From positions 62,001-126,000 of the forward strand of contig NZ_NOIN01000006.1 in the NCBI RefSeq assembly GCF_014596565.1: 64,000 bases of DNA, in the 5' to 3' direction. Below the pieces are notes generated by a model. The model was not told where the DNA came from and did no database searches. It saw nothing but the letters and a program-made list of their open reading frames with translations. Positions 7,216 through 15,414 of the stretch are shown piece by piece (position 1 is the first letter of the stretch; every line of letters begins with the position of its first letter). The translations under genes and the position numbers were made by a program. This DNA is from Pseudomonas sp. PSB18 (lineage in GTDB: Bacteria; Pseudomonadota; Gammaproteobacteria; Pseudomonadales; Pseudomonadaceae).

Positions 7216-8589
7216 ATGACTCAAAGACATGTAATCAACGCTTCGGTAAGCCCGAAAGGCAGCCTGGAGACCCTGTCCCAGCGCGAAGTCCAGCAACTGA
7301 GCGAAGCCGGTTCCGGCAGCATCTATACCCTGTTCCGCCAGTGCGCCCTGGCTATCCTCAATACTGGCGCCCATGTCGACAACGCCAAGACCATCCTGGA
7401 AGCCTACAAGGATTTCGAGATCCGCATTCATCAACAGGACCGTGGCGTGCGCCTGGAACTGTTGAACGCGCCGGCCGACGCCTTCGTCGACGGCGAGATG
7501 ATCGCCAGCACCCGGGAAATGCTGTTCAGCGCCCTGCGCGACATCGTCTACACCGAGAACGAACTGGATAGCCAGCGCATCGACCTGAGTTCGTCCCAGG
7601 GCATCAGCGACTACGTGTTCCACCTGCTGCGCAACGCCCGCACCTTGCGTCCTGGCGTGGAGCCGAAGATCGTCGTGTGCTGGGGTGGTCACTCGATCAA
7701 TACCGAAGAGTACAAGTACACCAAGAAGGTCGGCCACGAACTGGGCCTGCGCAGCCTGGACATCTGTACCGGCTGCGGACCCGGCGTGATGAAAGGCCCG
7801 ATGAAAGGCGCCACCATTGCCCATGCCAAGCAACGCATCCATGGCGGCCGCTACCTGGGTCTGACCGAACCGGGCATCATCGCCGCCGAGGCACCGAACC
7901 CGATCGTCAACGAGCTGGTGATCCTGCCGGATATCGAGAAACGCTTGGAAGCTTTCGTGCGTGTCGGCCACGGCATCATCATCTTCCCGGGCGGTGCCGG
8001 TACAGCGGAAGAGTTCCTGTACCTGCTGGGCATTCTGATGCACCCGGCCAACCAGGACCTGCCCTTCCCGGTCGTCCTCACCGGGCCGAAAAGCGCCGCG
8101 CCGTACTTCGATCAACTGCATGCCTTTGTCGGTGCGACCCTCGGCGAAGCGGCCCAGAAGCATTACCAGATCATCATCGACGACCCGGCCGAAGTGGCAC
8201 GGCAGATGACCCAGGGGCTCAAGGAAGTGAAGCAGTTCCGCCGCGAGCGCAACGACGCCTTCCACTTCAACTGGTTGCTGAAAATCGATGAAGGCTTCCA
8301 GCGTCCGTTCGATCCGACCCACGCCAACATGGCCAGTCTGGGCTTGAGCCTCGACCTGCCGTCCCATGAGCTGGCCGCCAACCTGCGCCGTGCGTTCTCC
8401 GGGATCGTGGCCGGTAACGTCAAGGACAAGGGGATCCGCCTGATCGAAGAACACGGCCCTTACGAGATCCACGGCGATCCCGCCATCATGGAACCCCTCG
8501 ACCGCCTGCTCCAGGCCTTCGTCGCCCAGCACCGGATGAAATTGCCGGGCGGCGCGGCCTATGTGCCGTGTTATCGCGTGGTGACCTGA
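7216..8589 (+). CDS. ppnN: nucleotide 5'-monophosphate nucleosidase PpnN
   Basis: PpnN (formerly YgdH) hydrolyses purine and pyrimidine nucleoside monophosphates to the free base and ribose 5-phosphate in the cytoplasm; the E. coli enzyme is stimulated by (p)ppGpp. The 457-residue length matches. An N-terminal helical domain (to about 145) is followed by the LOG/Rossmann domain with the active-site motif PGGAGTAEE at 258-266 and the conserved TGCGPGVMKGPMKGA at about 185-199, then a C-terminal domain. AAGGA is just upstream of the ATG. It is a single gene flanked by a divergent membrane protein and a REP doublet. Confidence 0.93.
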   Translation: MTQRHVINASVSPKGSLETLSQREVQQLSEAGSGSIYTLFRQCALAILNTGAHVDNAKTILEAYKDFEIRIHQQDRGVRLELLNAPADAFVDGEMIASTREMLFSALRDIVYTENELDSQRIDLSSSQGISDYVFHLLRNARTLRPGVEPKIVVCWGGHSINTEEYKYTKKVGHELGLRSLDICTGCGPGVMKGPMKGATIAHAKQRIHGGRYLGLTEPGIIAAEAPNPIVNELVILPDIEKRLEAFVRVGHGIIIFPGGAGTAEEFLYLLGILMHPANQDLPFPVVLTGPKSAAPYFDQLHAFVGATLGEAAQKHYQIIIDDPAEVARQMTQGLKEVKQFRRERNDAFHFNWLLKIDEGFQRPFDPTHANMASLGLSLDLPSHELAANLRRAFSGIVAGNVKDKGIRLIEEHGPYEIHGDPAIMEPLDRLLQAFVAQHRMKLPGGAAYVPCYRVVT

Positions 8590-8610
8590 TCCTCCGGAAC
8601 ACCCTGCCCT

Positions 8611-8703
8611 TTGTGGGAGCGAGCCTGCTCGCGATGACGGCGGTACATTCAGCATCTATGCAGCTGAAGCAGCGCTATCGCGAGCAGGCTCGCTCCCACA
8701 GGG
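8611..8703. repeat. REP palindrome pair (inverted doublet)
   Basis: The plus form at about 8611-8635 and the minus form at about 8677-8703 share the GGGAGCGAGCCTGCTCGC core. The doublet lies between the convergent ppnN and HAD genes and may serve as a shared transcript end. Confidence 0.9.
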
Positions 8704-8715
8704 ATCATGTAGCGG

Positions 8716-9381
8716 TTATGGAATCCGGGTCAGCCGCAGGAAGCCATTAGTGTTTACAGTGACGCCAAGCCCACGGTAATCCTCGATCGACGGATGAACC
8801 GTGTCCACCGGATGCGCATGCGTCGCCGTCACCACCATCACATCCGCCCCCGCCGCCTCGCCGGCCCGGATACCGGCGTCGGCATCCTCGAACACCAGAC
8901 AATCCTCCGGCGTCACCACCAACCGCTCGGCAGCCAGTCGATAGCAGGTGGGGTTGGGCTTGCCGTCGCTGACATCTTCGGCGGTGATCATCACGGCGGG
9001 GCGTGGAATGCCGGCAGCTTTCATCCGGTGCAGGGCCAATGTCAGGGGGGCCGAGGTGACGATCGCCCAGCGCTCGGGTGGCAGATCGTTCAAGAACGCC
9101 ACGGCGCCCGGCACGGGCACCACGCCTTCGACATCTTCGATTTCTTCCTGGGTAAGCCGCTCGGCTTCAGCCTGGGCATCCACCCCCGGTAGATGCTGGC
9201 GAGCGATGGTATCGATGGCCCGCACGCCATGGATGGTGGGCAGGAATGTCGCCACGTCCACACCGTGGCGCAGCGCCCAGCGGGTCCAGATCCGCTCGGC
9301 GGCGGCGATGGAGTTCAGCAGCGTGCCGTCCATGTCGAAGAGGAAGGCGTGGTAGGCCTTGGATGAGTGTTTTACGGACAT
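8716..9381 (-). CDS. HAD superfamily sugar-phosphatase-like hydrolase
   Basis: A 221-residue cytoplasmic HAD phosphatase. Motif I is FDMDGTLLNS with Asp16 and Asp18, motif II is the Ser in IVTSAPLTLA, motif III the Lys of DGKPNPTCY and motif IV FEDADAG. A helical cap (about 25-85) places it with subclass I enzymes such as YfbT/YfbU-type sugar-phosphatases and beta-phosphoglucomutase relatives. The substrate is probably a small phosphorylated metabolite but cannot be fixed. GAGAA precedes the ATG. It stands alone between REP doublets. Confidence 0.85.
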   Translation of the reverse strand: MSVKHSSKAYHAFLFDMDGTLLNSIAAAERIWTRWALRHGVDVATFLPTIHGVRAIDTIARQHLPGVDAQAEAERLTQEEIEDVEGVVPVPGAVAFLNDLPPERWAIVTSAPLTLALHRMKAAGIPRPAVMITAEDVSDGKPNPTCYRLAAERLVVTPEDCLVFEDADAGIRAGEAAGADVMVVTATHAHPVDTVHPSIEDYRGLGVTVNTNGFLRLTRIP

Positions 9382-9407
9382 CGGATTCTCACAGTCAAAA
9401 CATTGGT

Positions 9408-9504
9408 CCCCTGTGGGAGCGAGCCTGCTCGCGAAGGCGTCGGCACCATCGAATGGAGGTTGCCTGACACACCGCTATCGCGAGCAGACTCGCTCCCACA
9501 GGGG
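9408..9504. repeat. REP palindrome pair (inverted doublet)
   Basis: The plus form at about 9409-9434 and the minus form at about 9475-9504 share the common core, with one A-for-G change in the second copy (GAGCAGACTCGC). The doublet lies between the HAD and MATE genes. Confidence 0.9.
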
Positions 9505-9522
9505 CTATGGTGTCTGGGGGAT

Positions 9523-10869
9523 TTATATCAACCGCTCGATCGACTGATGTTGCCAGACCCGTTTGTAATACAGCACCTGCAGCAACAACATGCTCAGGTA
9601 CGCCACGGGAAACGCCATCCATACCCCTTCCAGGCCGAAGTGGGCGTCGAGCAGGTAAGCCGCCGGCACCTGTACGCCGACAATGCAGAAAATCGAGATC
9701 GCCACCGGCATCAACACCGTGCCGCTGGCGCGCATGATGCCGCCGACGATGGCCTGGAAACCGAACACCAGCAAGCTCCAGAGCATGATATGCAACAGGT
9801 GTTCGGCCTGGACCCGTGCCGCCGGGTCGGTAATGAACAACCCCAGCAGCCAATGGGACAACAGGTACCCCAGCAACACCAGTCCACCCGTCAGCCAGAC
9901 GTTGATCAGCAGCCCCGTGCGCAGGATCGGCCCCAGGCGCTCCAAGCGTCCGGCGCCAATGGCCTGGGCACCGAGGATAGAGGCGCTGATGGCAATCGAC
10001 AACGCCGGAAACTGCACGTAGTTGACGATCTGCGTCACTGCGCCGTAGGCCGCGGTGGCTTGGGAACCGTGGCGATTGACCAGCGCCAGGATCACCAGCT
10101 CCGACAAGGAGATCACCACCATCTGCAACCCCGTCGGCAGGCCGATGCGCAGCACCTTGGCGAGGATCTCCCGGTCCAGGCGCATCGCCGCGAATAACGC
10201 CCGGTCCGGTGCCAAGGCATGCTCGCGGCGGTTCAAGCGCCACGCCAGCAACACCATGGCCGACGCCGTGCCCACCAGTCCCGCCAGTGCCGCGCTCTGG
10301 ATGCCCATCTGCGGCAGTCCCAGCCAACCACGAATCAACGCCGGCGTGAGGAGCATCCCAACCCCGGTGGACATCAGCAATGCCAGCAGAGGCGTCAGCG
10401 TATCGCTGACCCCGCGCAACAGCTGGGTGAACAATACGAACACCAGCAATATCGGCAGAATCCACATCATGACCCGGGCATAGGCAACCGCGTCCTCCAA
10501 CACATCGGCCGGCGTACCCAAGCCTTGCAGGGCCTGGCGCGTAAAGACACTGCCGAGCACCGCCGCCACCAGTCCGATGATCGCCCCCAACAGCAGCGTC
10601 GAGCCGGCAATCGCCTTCACCGTGCCGGTTTCCTGCGCACCGTAGGCCTGCCCGATCAACACCCCGGCGCCAGCGCCCAGGCCGATCACCAGCGCAATGA
10701 AGAAGAACAGGATCGGAAACATGCCCGACACCGCCGCCAATGCCTGGGTGCCAAGCATTTGGCCGATATAGATGCTATTGAGCGTACCGGACATGGACTG
10801 TAGGAAATTGGACAGGACCATGGGGGTGAGGAACAGGAGGTAGGTTTTCCAGAGCGGCTGGGTCGGCAT
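9523..10869 (-). CDS. MATE family multidrug/Na+ efflux transporter
   Basis: An inner-membrane exporter of the NorM/DinF-like MATE family, which exchanges cationic drugs or metabolites for Na+ or H+. The 448-residue protein has about twelve hydrophobic segments in two homologous halves, beginning PTQPLWKTYLLFLTPMVLSN with the family pattern PMVLSNFLQSMSGTLNSIYIG. The start at 10869 is preferred over an in-frame start at 10944 because it begins where MATE proteins usually do. Substrate is unknown. Repeat clusters on both sides suggest a monocistronic unit. Confidence 0.92.
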   Translation of the reverse strand: MPTQPLWKTYLLFLTPMVLSNFLQSMSGTLNSIYIGQMLGTQALAAVSGMFPILFFFIALVIGLGAGAGVLIGQAYGAQETGTVKAIAGSTLLLGAIIGLVAAVLGSVFTRQALQGLGTPADVLEDAVAYARVMMWILPILLVFVLFTQLLRGVSDTLTPLLALLMSTGVGMLLTPALIRGWLGLPQMGIQSAALAGLVGTASAMVLLAWRLNRREHALAPDRALFAAMRLDREILAKVLRIGLPTGLQMVVISLSELVILALVNRHGSQATAAYGAVTQIVNYVQFPALSIAISASILGAQAIGAGRLERLGPILRTGLLINVWLTGGLVLLGYLLSHWLLGLFITDPAARVQAEHLLHIMLWSLLVFGFQAIVGGIMRASGTVLMPVAISIFCIVGVQVPAAYLLDAHFGLEGVWMAFPVAYLSMLLLQVLYYKRVWQHQSIERLI

Positions 10870-10931
10870 GGGGGCTCTTGATGGCAGGTTCGACAATTCA
10901 GGTGTCGGTAATTTAGCGCAATCCTGAGCAA

Positions 10932-11117
10932 CCTGTGGGGGCAAAGCTTGCCCTAATGCCAGTCAGTCAAGGATCAAACGGCGCAAAAACTGTGGGAGCT
11001 AAGCTTGCTCGCGATAGCGGCAGACCAGCCAAAATGGTTGCTGGCAGACTTACGGCAATCGCGAGCAAGCTTTGCTCCCACAGGTTCGTGTATCAGGGCA
11101 AGCCTTGCTCCCACAGG
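10932..11117. repeat. composite REP/REPIN cluster, variant family
   Basis: Four palindromic cores lie together: a TGTGGGGGCAAAGCTTGCCC type at about 10934, a GGGAGCTAAGCTTGCTCGC type at about 10992, its inverted partner GCGAGCAAGCTTTGCTCCC at about 11060, and a further half at about 11102-11117. They differ from the main family by AAGCTTGC in place of GAGCCTGC. The central spacer resembles those at 33.7 and 43.3 kb. Confidence 0.85.
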
Positions 11118-11233
11118 TTTCATCCCGTCAGCCCGATTCGACATTTCACAGACTGTGGCTAATCTGAAGTAGCACAGTGCCACGCTCTGAGTAGGCCCTT
11201 GCCTACAGATGTCAGAAATCGGACGACTGGTCT

Positions 11234-11260
11234 TCAAGTCAAATCCGAGATCGCAGATAA
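11234..11260 (+). promoter_or_regulatory. sigma-28 (FliA)-like promoter of the chemotaxis operon
   Basis: TCAAGTCA at 11234-11241 and GCAGATAA at 11253-11260 are separated by exactly 11 bases. The known FliA pattern is TAAAGTTT, N11, GCCGATAA; the -10 differs at one base and the -35 at three, keeping the AAGT core. The element lies about 50 bases before the receptor start codon. FliA control of chemotaxis genes is well established, so the assignment is plausible but based on pattern only. Confidence 0.55.
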
Positions 11261-11309
11261 CCAGTTATTCGCCAATAACCTGTTAGCAACACTGTTCAAG
11301 GACCGAACC

Positions 11310-12524
11310 ATGACGTCGTACCCACACGGTCATTCCTTTTCTCCCATCCAACCTCGCCTCCTCTGGAGTCCCCTGCTCGTGGCCGTCGCCGCTGTCATCG
11401 GCGTGCTGCTGCTCAACGAGACGAATGCACAGAACATCGGTTTAAGCGCAGTGCTTCTGGTCCTCGGCCTCGTTACCGGCCTGTGGGGCGCGCGGGTGCG
11501 ACGTCGGCAGTTCGATGACGCGCTGGCTGCCACCGTCCGGCACGACCAGCAAGCCACCGAGCACGCCACCCATAAAGCCAGCGCACAGCTCAACGAAGTC
11601 ATCCTCGGTGCCATGCCGATCTGGGCCAAGCAGGTCGAAAGCTCCCGGCAGCAGACCGAGACCGCGATCGTTTCGCTGACCAGCCGCTTCACCGGTATTT
11701 CGTCACGCCTGGAAGAAACCGTGCAAGCCTCGCAACTGGCCGCCGGCGAGCTGGCCGGAAAAAGCAGTGGCGGCGCCGTGCAGGTGCTGGCCCAGAGCGA
11801 AAGCGAACTGGTGCGGGTGATCGATTCCTTGAAAGCCACCCAAGCCAGCCGCGACGAAACCTTGGCCCAGGTGCGCAACCTCACCGCCTACACCGGCGAA
11901 CTGCGGACCATGGCCGCCGACGTCGCCGCGATTGCCGCGCAAACCAACCTGCTGGCCCTCAACGCCGCCATCGAAGCCGCCCGGGCCGGTGAAGCCGGGC
12001 GCGGTTTCGCGGTGGTGGCCGACGCCGTGCGCAGCCTGTCGAGCAAGTCCAGCGAGACCGGCCAGCAGATGTCGGCCAAGGTCGACATCATCAATACCGC
12101 CATCACCCAATTGGTCCAGGCCGCCTCCAGTGGCGCCGATCAGGACAGCCACTCGGTGTCCAGTTCCGAGGACAGCATCCAGCGTGTGTTGGAGCGCTTC
12201 AAAAGCGTCACCGGGCAGCTCGCCGATTCGGCGGACCTGCTGCAACAGGAAAGCTACGGCATCCGCGACGAACTCACCGAGGTGCTGGTCAGCCTGCAAT
12301 TCCAGGATCGGGTCAGCCAGATCCTCAGCCACGTGCGCGACAACATCGAGGACCTGCATGTACACATGCAGCAGGCCCAGCAGTCGCCCGACCAGGCCGT
12401 GTCCATCGATGCCCGCCAATGGCTGGCCCGCATGGAAACCACCTATGCCACCGACGAGCAACGCCGCAACCACCACGGCGACTCGGGCGTGCAACAAGCT
12501 TCACAGGAAATAACCTTCTTCTAG
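11310..12524 (+). CDS. methyl-accepting chemotaxis protein without periplasmic domain
   Basis: A 404-residue receptor. Two membrane helices (about 18-35 and 43-61) are joined by only about seven residues, so there is no periplasmic ligand domain; sensing must be in the membrane, the cytoplasm or through partners. No clear HAMP domain follows. The signalling tip IAAQTNLLALNAAIEAARAG is intact and binds CheA and CheW. The C-terminus (QEITFF) does not fit the CheR-tethering pentapeptide. The start at 11310 has AAGGA 7 bases upstream. It is the first gene of the operon, and the cheY ribosome site overlaps its stop codon. Confidence 0.9.
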   Translation: MTSYPHGHSFSPIQPRLLWSPLLVAVAAVIGVLLLNETNAQNIGLSAVLLVLGLVTGLWGARVRRRQFDDALAATVRHDQQATEHATHKASAQLNEVILGAMPIWAKQVESSRQQTETAIVSLTSRFTGISSRLEETVQASQLAAGELAGKSSGGAVQVLAQSESELVRVIDSLKATQASRDETLAQVRNLTAYTGELRTMAADVAAIAAQTNLLALNAAIEAARAGEAGRGFAVVADAVRSLSSKSSETGQQMSAKVDIINTAITQLVQAASSGADQDSHSVSSSEDSIQRVLERFKSVTGQLADSADLLQQESYGIRDELTEVLVSLQFQDRVSQILSHVRDNIEDLHVHMQQAQQSPDQAVSIDARQWLARMETTYATDEQRRNHHGDSGVQQASQEITFF

Positions 12525-12535
12525 GAGAGCCGTTC

Positions 12536-12904
12536 ATGGCTAAAAGTGTATTGGTTGTCGACGACTCCGCGAGCGTTCGGCAGGTCGTCGGCATTGCGTT
12601 GAAAAGTGCCGGCTACGACGTGATCGAAGCCAGCGATGGCAAGGACGCGCTGGGCAAGCTCAACGGGCAGAAAGTGCACCTGATCATCAGTGACGTGAAC
12701 ATGCCGAACATGGATGGCATCACCTTCGTCAAGGAGGTCAAGAAGCTGGCCAGCTACAAGTTCACGCCGATCATCATGCTCACCACCGAATCCCAGGAAT
12801 CGAAGAAACAGGAGGGCCAGGCGGCAGGCGCCAAAGCCTGGGTGGTCAAGCCGTTCCAGCCCGCGCAAATGCTGGCGGCGGTGTCCAAACTGATCCTTCC
12901 TTGA
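12536..12904 (+). CDS. cheY: CheY-like response regulator
   Basis: A single 122-residue receiver domain that takes phosphate from CheA and acts on its output target, either the flagellar motor or, if this is an alternative pathway, another protein. The acidic pair Asp9/Asp10, the phosphorylation site Asp53 in IISDVNMPN, the Thr83 switch position and Lys105 in VVKPF are all present. The ATG at 12536 has AGGAG 8 bases upstream, overlapping the receptor stop codon. It lies between a receptor and the STAS gene as in F7-class chemotaxis clusters. Confidence 0.93.
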   Translation: MAKSVLVVDDSASVRQVVGIALKSAGYDVIEASDGKDALGKLNGQKVHLIISDVNMPNMDGITFVKEVKKLASYKFTPIIMLTTESQESKKQEGQAAGAKAWVVKPFQPAQMLAAVSKLILP

Positions 12905-12919
12905 TGGCCGGAGGCTGTG

Positions 12920-13204
12920 ATGCCACTGCTGTACGAAACACAGGGTGACACCGCGCAGGTGCAGATCGACGGCGAGCTGACGATCTACACCGCCGCCGAC
13001 CTGGCCGCGCAATTGCTGCCCTGCCTGGGCAATACACCGCGCCTGGAACTGGACCTGTCACAGGTGACCGAGATGGACGGCGCCGGCCTGCAACTGCTGC
13101 TGATAGCCCAGCGCGAGGCGCCGAAGGCCGGTACCCAACTGACCCTGACCGCTCGCAGCAAGACCGTTAGCGAAACACTCGAGCTGTGCAACCTGCTGGC
13201 CTAA
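12920..13204 (+). CDS. STAS-domain protein in chemotaxis operon
   Basis: A 94-residue stand-alone STAS domain, the fold of anti-anti-sigma factors such as SpoIIAA. The typical strand-turn DLSQVTEMDGAGLQLLL is at 45-61. At the position of the phosphorylated serine of SpoIIAA (motif DSSGL) this protein has Asp53-Gly-Ala55-Gly, so the classic kinase-controlled switch appears absent. STAS genes between cheY and cheA are common in F7-type clusters, but their role is unclear. The ATG at 12920 follows GGAG by 6 bases; a GTG directly before it is the only alternative. Confidence 0.85.
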   Translation: MPLLYETQGDTAQVQIDGELTIYTAADLAAQLLPCLGNTPRLELDLSQVTEMDGAGLQLLLIAQREAPKAGTQLTLTARSKTVSETLELCNLLA

Positions 13205-13250
13205 TGGCCTGTACGGTTAATTTGAGTAAACGAATTAGCCACACAGGCCA
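13205..13250 (+). promoter_or_regulatory. long imperfect hairpin between STAS gene and cheA
   Basis: TGGCCTGT (13205-13212) pairs with ACAGGCCA (13243-13250), and inside it GGTTAATT (13215-13222) pairs with AATTAGCC (13233-13240) with one G-T wobble. A symmetric AC/AC internal loop separates the stems and the loop is 10 bases. It begins directly after the STAS stop. No T-run follows, so it is not a standard terminator. It could tune cheA translation, protect an RNA end or bind a protein. Confidence 0.6.
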
Positions 13251-13290
13251 CTAGCCCGCATCACCGCCCGACACGACAAAGGATATGAGC

Positions 13291-15381
13291 GTGAGCATCA
13301 ATCTCGACCAGGCACAACAGACGTTCATCGTCGAGGCACGGGAGCAGTTGCAGGCGATGGAAGAATCCCTGCTGCAACTGGAAAACGACCCGGCCGACGA
13401 TGACGCTATCGGTGCGATCTTCCGTGCGGCCCACACCATCAAGGGCTCGGCCGGGCTGTTCGGCCTGGAACCGATCGTCAGCTTCACTCACATCGTCGAA
13501 GATGTGCTCGATCGCCTGCGCAATGGCAGCGTCGAGGTCGATACCGGCCTGATCGCGGTGCTGCTCAAGTCCAGCGATCACATGCTGGAACTGATCAACG
13601 TGGTGGCCAACCAGGGCGGGACACTGACGCCACCGGCCCTGAAACGGGAAATGGAGTTGTGTCAGGTCCTGCAGGAGTACCAGGCGCCCCCGCCTGACGA
13701 CGCCCCGGCACCGGCGGCTGAAACCACAACGCAGGAGCCTTCCGAAACGCGCCTCTGGCGTATTTGCCTGCGCTTCGGCCAGGACGTGTTCCGCAACGGC
13801 ATGGACCCGCTGTCATTCCTGCGCTATTTGCAGACCCTCGGTGAAATCGTCCACCTCGACACGCTGACCGAGGCGTTGCCCAGTGTCGAAGCCTTTGACG
13901 CCGAATCCTGCTACCTGGGATTCGACATCGATTTCCGCTCGGCCGCCAGCCACGGGGCAATCAATGAAGTCTTCGATTTCGTCCGGGAAGACTGCCTGAT
14001 CGAGATCGTGGCCGTGGATGACCGAGCGAATACCGGGCTGGTTGCCACCGCCCAGGAACCGAACGACGAAAGCACGGCGCTGGTCACCACCGGCGAACTG
14101 CTGCCAGACCAACGCAAGACGCCACGAACGTCTGGCCAACTCCCGGCCGACAGACCATCGGCCAGCAGTGAAAACAAGGCCAAGGACGGCGCCTATGTAC
14201 GGGTCAATGCCGACAAGCTCGATGAGCTGATCAACCTGGTGGGTGAACTGGTCATCGCCAGCGCCGGCACCAGCCTGCTGGCCCGTAACTGCCACGACGA
14301 CTCGTTGCAGGAAGCCACTTCGACGGTGTCCGGGCTGGTGGAGGAAATCCTCGACGGCGCCTTGCGCCTGCGCATGATCCCCATCGGTGAAACCTTCAAC
14401 CGGTTCCGCCGGGTGGTGCGCGATGTCAGCCAGGAACTGGGCAAGGATATCGACCTGATCATCAGCGGCGCAGAAACCGAGCTGGACAAGACCGTGGTGG
14501 AAAAAATCGGCGATCCGCTCATGCACCTGCTGCGCAACGCCATGGACCACGGCATCGAGACCGCCGAAGCCCGACTGGCCGCTGGCAAGTCGGCCAAGGG
14601 GCATCTGCACCTCAACGCCTATCACGACTCGGGCAGCATCGTGCTGGAAATTGCCGACGACGGCGCCGGCCTGAACCGCGACCGGATTCTGGAAAAAGCC
14701 CAGGAACGCGGCCTGGTCGCACCAGGCGCCAGCCCGACCGACCAGGAGATCTACAACCTGATTTTCGAGCCCGGCTTCTCCACCGCCCAGGCCGTCACCA
14801 GCCTGTCGGGACGGGGCGTGGGCATGGACGTGGTCAAGCGCAACATCACCCTGCTGCGCGGCACCGTGGACCTTGACAGCCAACCGGGCCAGGGCACCGT
14901 GGTGCGCATCCGTTTGCCGCTGACCCTGGCGATCATCAATGGTTTCCTGGTGGGCATCGACCAGTCCACCTATGTCATTCCGCTGGACATGGTCCAGGAA
15001 TGCATCGAGCTGAGCGAAGACGACGGCACCGCCAGTCGCGAACAGGGCTACCTGGACCTGCGCGGCGAGGTGCTGCCCCTGGTGTACCTGCGCGACCACT
15101 TCAATCATGAAGGCCGGGCTTCGCGCCGGCAGAACGTGGTGGTGGTGCGCTATGCCGAACTCAAGGCTGGCCTGGTGGTGGACGACTTGCTGGGCGAATT
15201 CCAGACCGTCATCAAGCCCTTGGGCAAGTTGTTCGGCGCGCTGCGCGGCATCAGCGGCTCGACCATCCTGGGCAGCGGCGCCGTGGCCCTGATTCTCGAC
15301 GTGCCGGCGCTGCTCACTCAGATCGCCCAGATAGAAAACCGCTACACCCCCACCCAATTCTCACAAGCCAACGCTCGCTGA
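13291..15381 (+). CDS. cheA: chemotaxis histidine kinase CheA
   Basis: CheA reads receptor state and phosphorylates CheY and CheB. The N-terminal HPt domain carries the phospho-accepting His48 in AAHTIKGSAG. A linker and putative P2-like region (about 135-230) follow, then dimerisation (DKLDELINLVGELV, about 303-316), the ATPase with HLLRNAMDHGIE, and a C-terminal CheW-like domain to the end. The GTG at 13291 is preferred because AAAGGA lies 7 bases upstream; an ATG at 13285 would be only 1 base from that site. Length is about 696 residues, usual for CheA with one HPt domain. Confidence 0.95.
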   Translation: MSINLDQAQQTFIVEAREQLQAMEESLLQLENDPADDDAIGAIFRAAHTIKGSAGLFGLEPIVSFTHIVEDVLDRLRNGSVEVDTGLIAVLLKSSDHMLELINVVANQGGTLTPPALKREMELCQVLQEYQAPPPDDAPAPAAETTTQEPSETRLWRICLRFGQDVFRNGMDPLSFLRYLQTLGEIVHLDTLTEALPSVEAFDAESCYLGFDIDFRSAASHGAINEVFDFVREDCLIEIVAVDDRANTGLVATAQEPNDESTALVTTGELLPDQRKTPRTSGQLPADRPSASSENKAKDGAYVRVNADKLDELINLVGELVIASAGTSLLARNCHDDSLQEATSTVSGLVEEILDGALRLRMIPIGETFNRFRRVVRDVSQELGKDIDLIISGAETELDKTVVEKIGDPLMHLLRNAMDHGIETAEARLAAGKSAKGHLHLNAYHDSGSIVLEIADDGAGLNRDRILEKAQERGLVAPGASPTDQEIYNLIFEPGFSTAQAVTSLSGRGVGMDVVKRNITLLRGTVDLDSQPGQGTVVRIRLPLTLAIINGFLVGIDQSTYVIPLDMVQECIELSEDDGTASREQGYLDLRGEVLPLVYLRDHFNHEGRASRRQNVVVVRYAELKAGLVVDDLLGEFQTVIKPLGKLFGALRGISGSTILGSGAVALILDVPALLTQIAQIENRYTPTQFSQANAR

Positions 15382-15414
15382 CGCTTTAGCAACTCCATGG
15401 AGAGGTATTTCCCA

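Noticed and set aside
10932..11117. Repeated palindromes that could suggest a small CRISPR array
   Set aside because: The repeats alternate in orientation, spacers are not uniform or unique, and no cas genes are present; they are REP elements.
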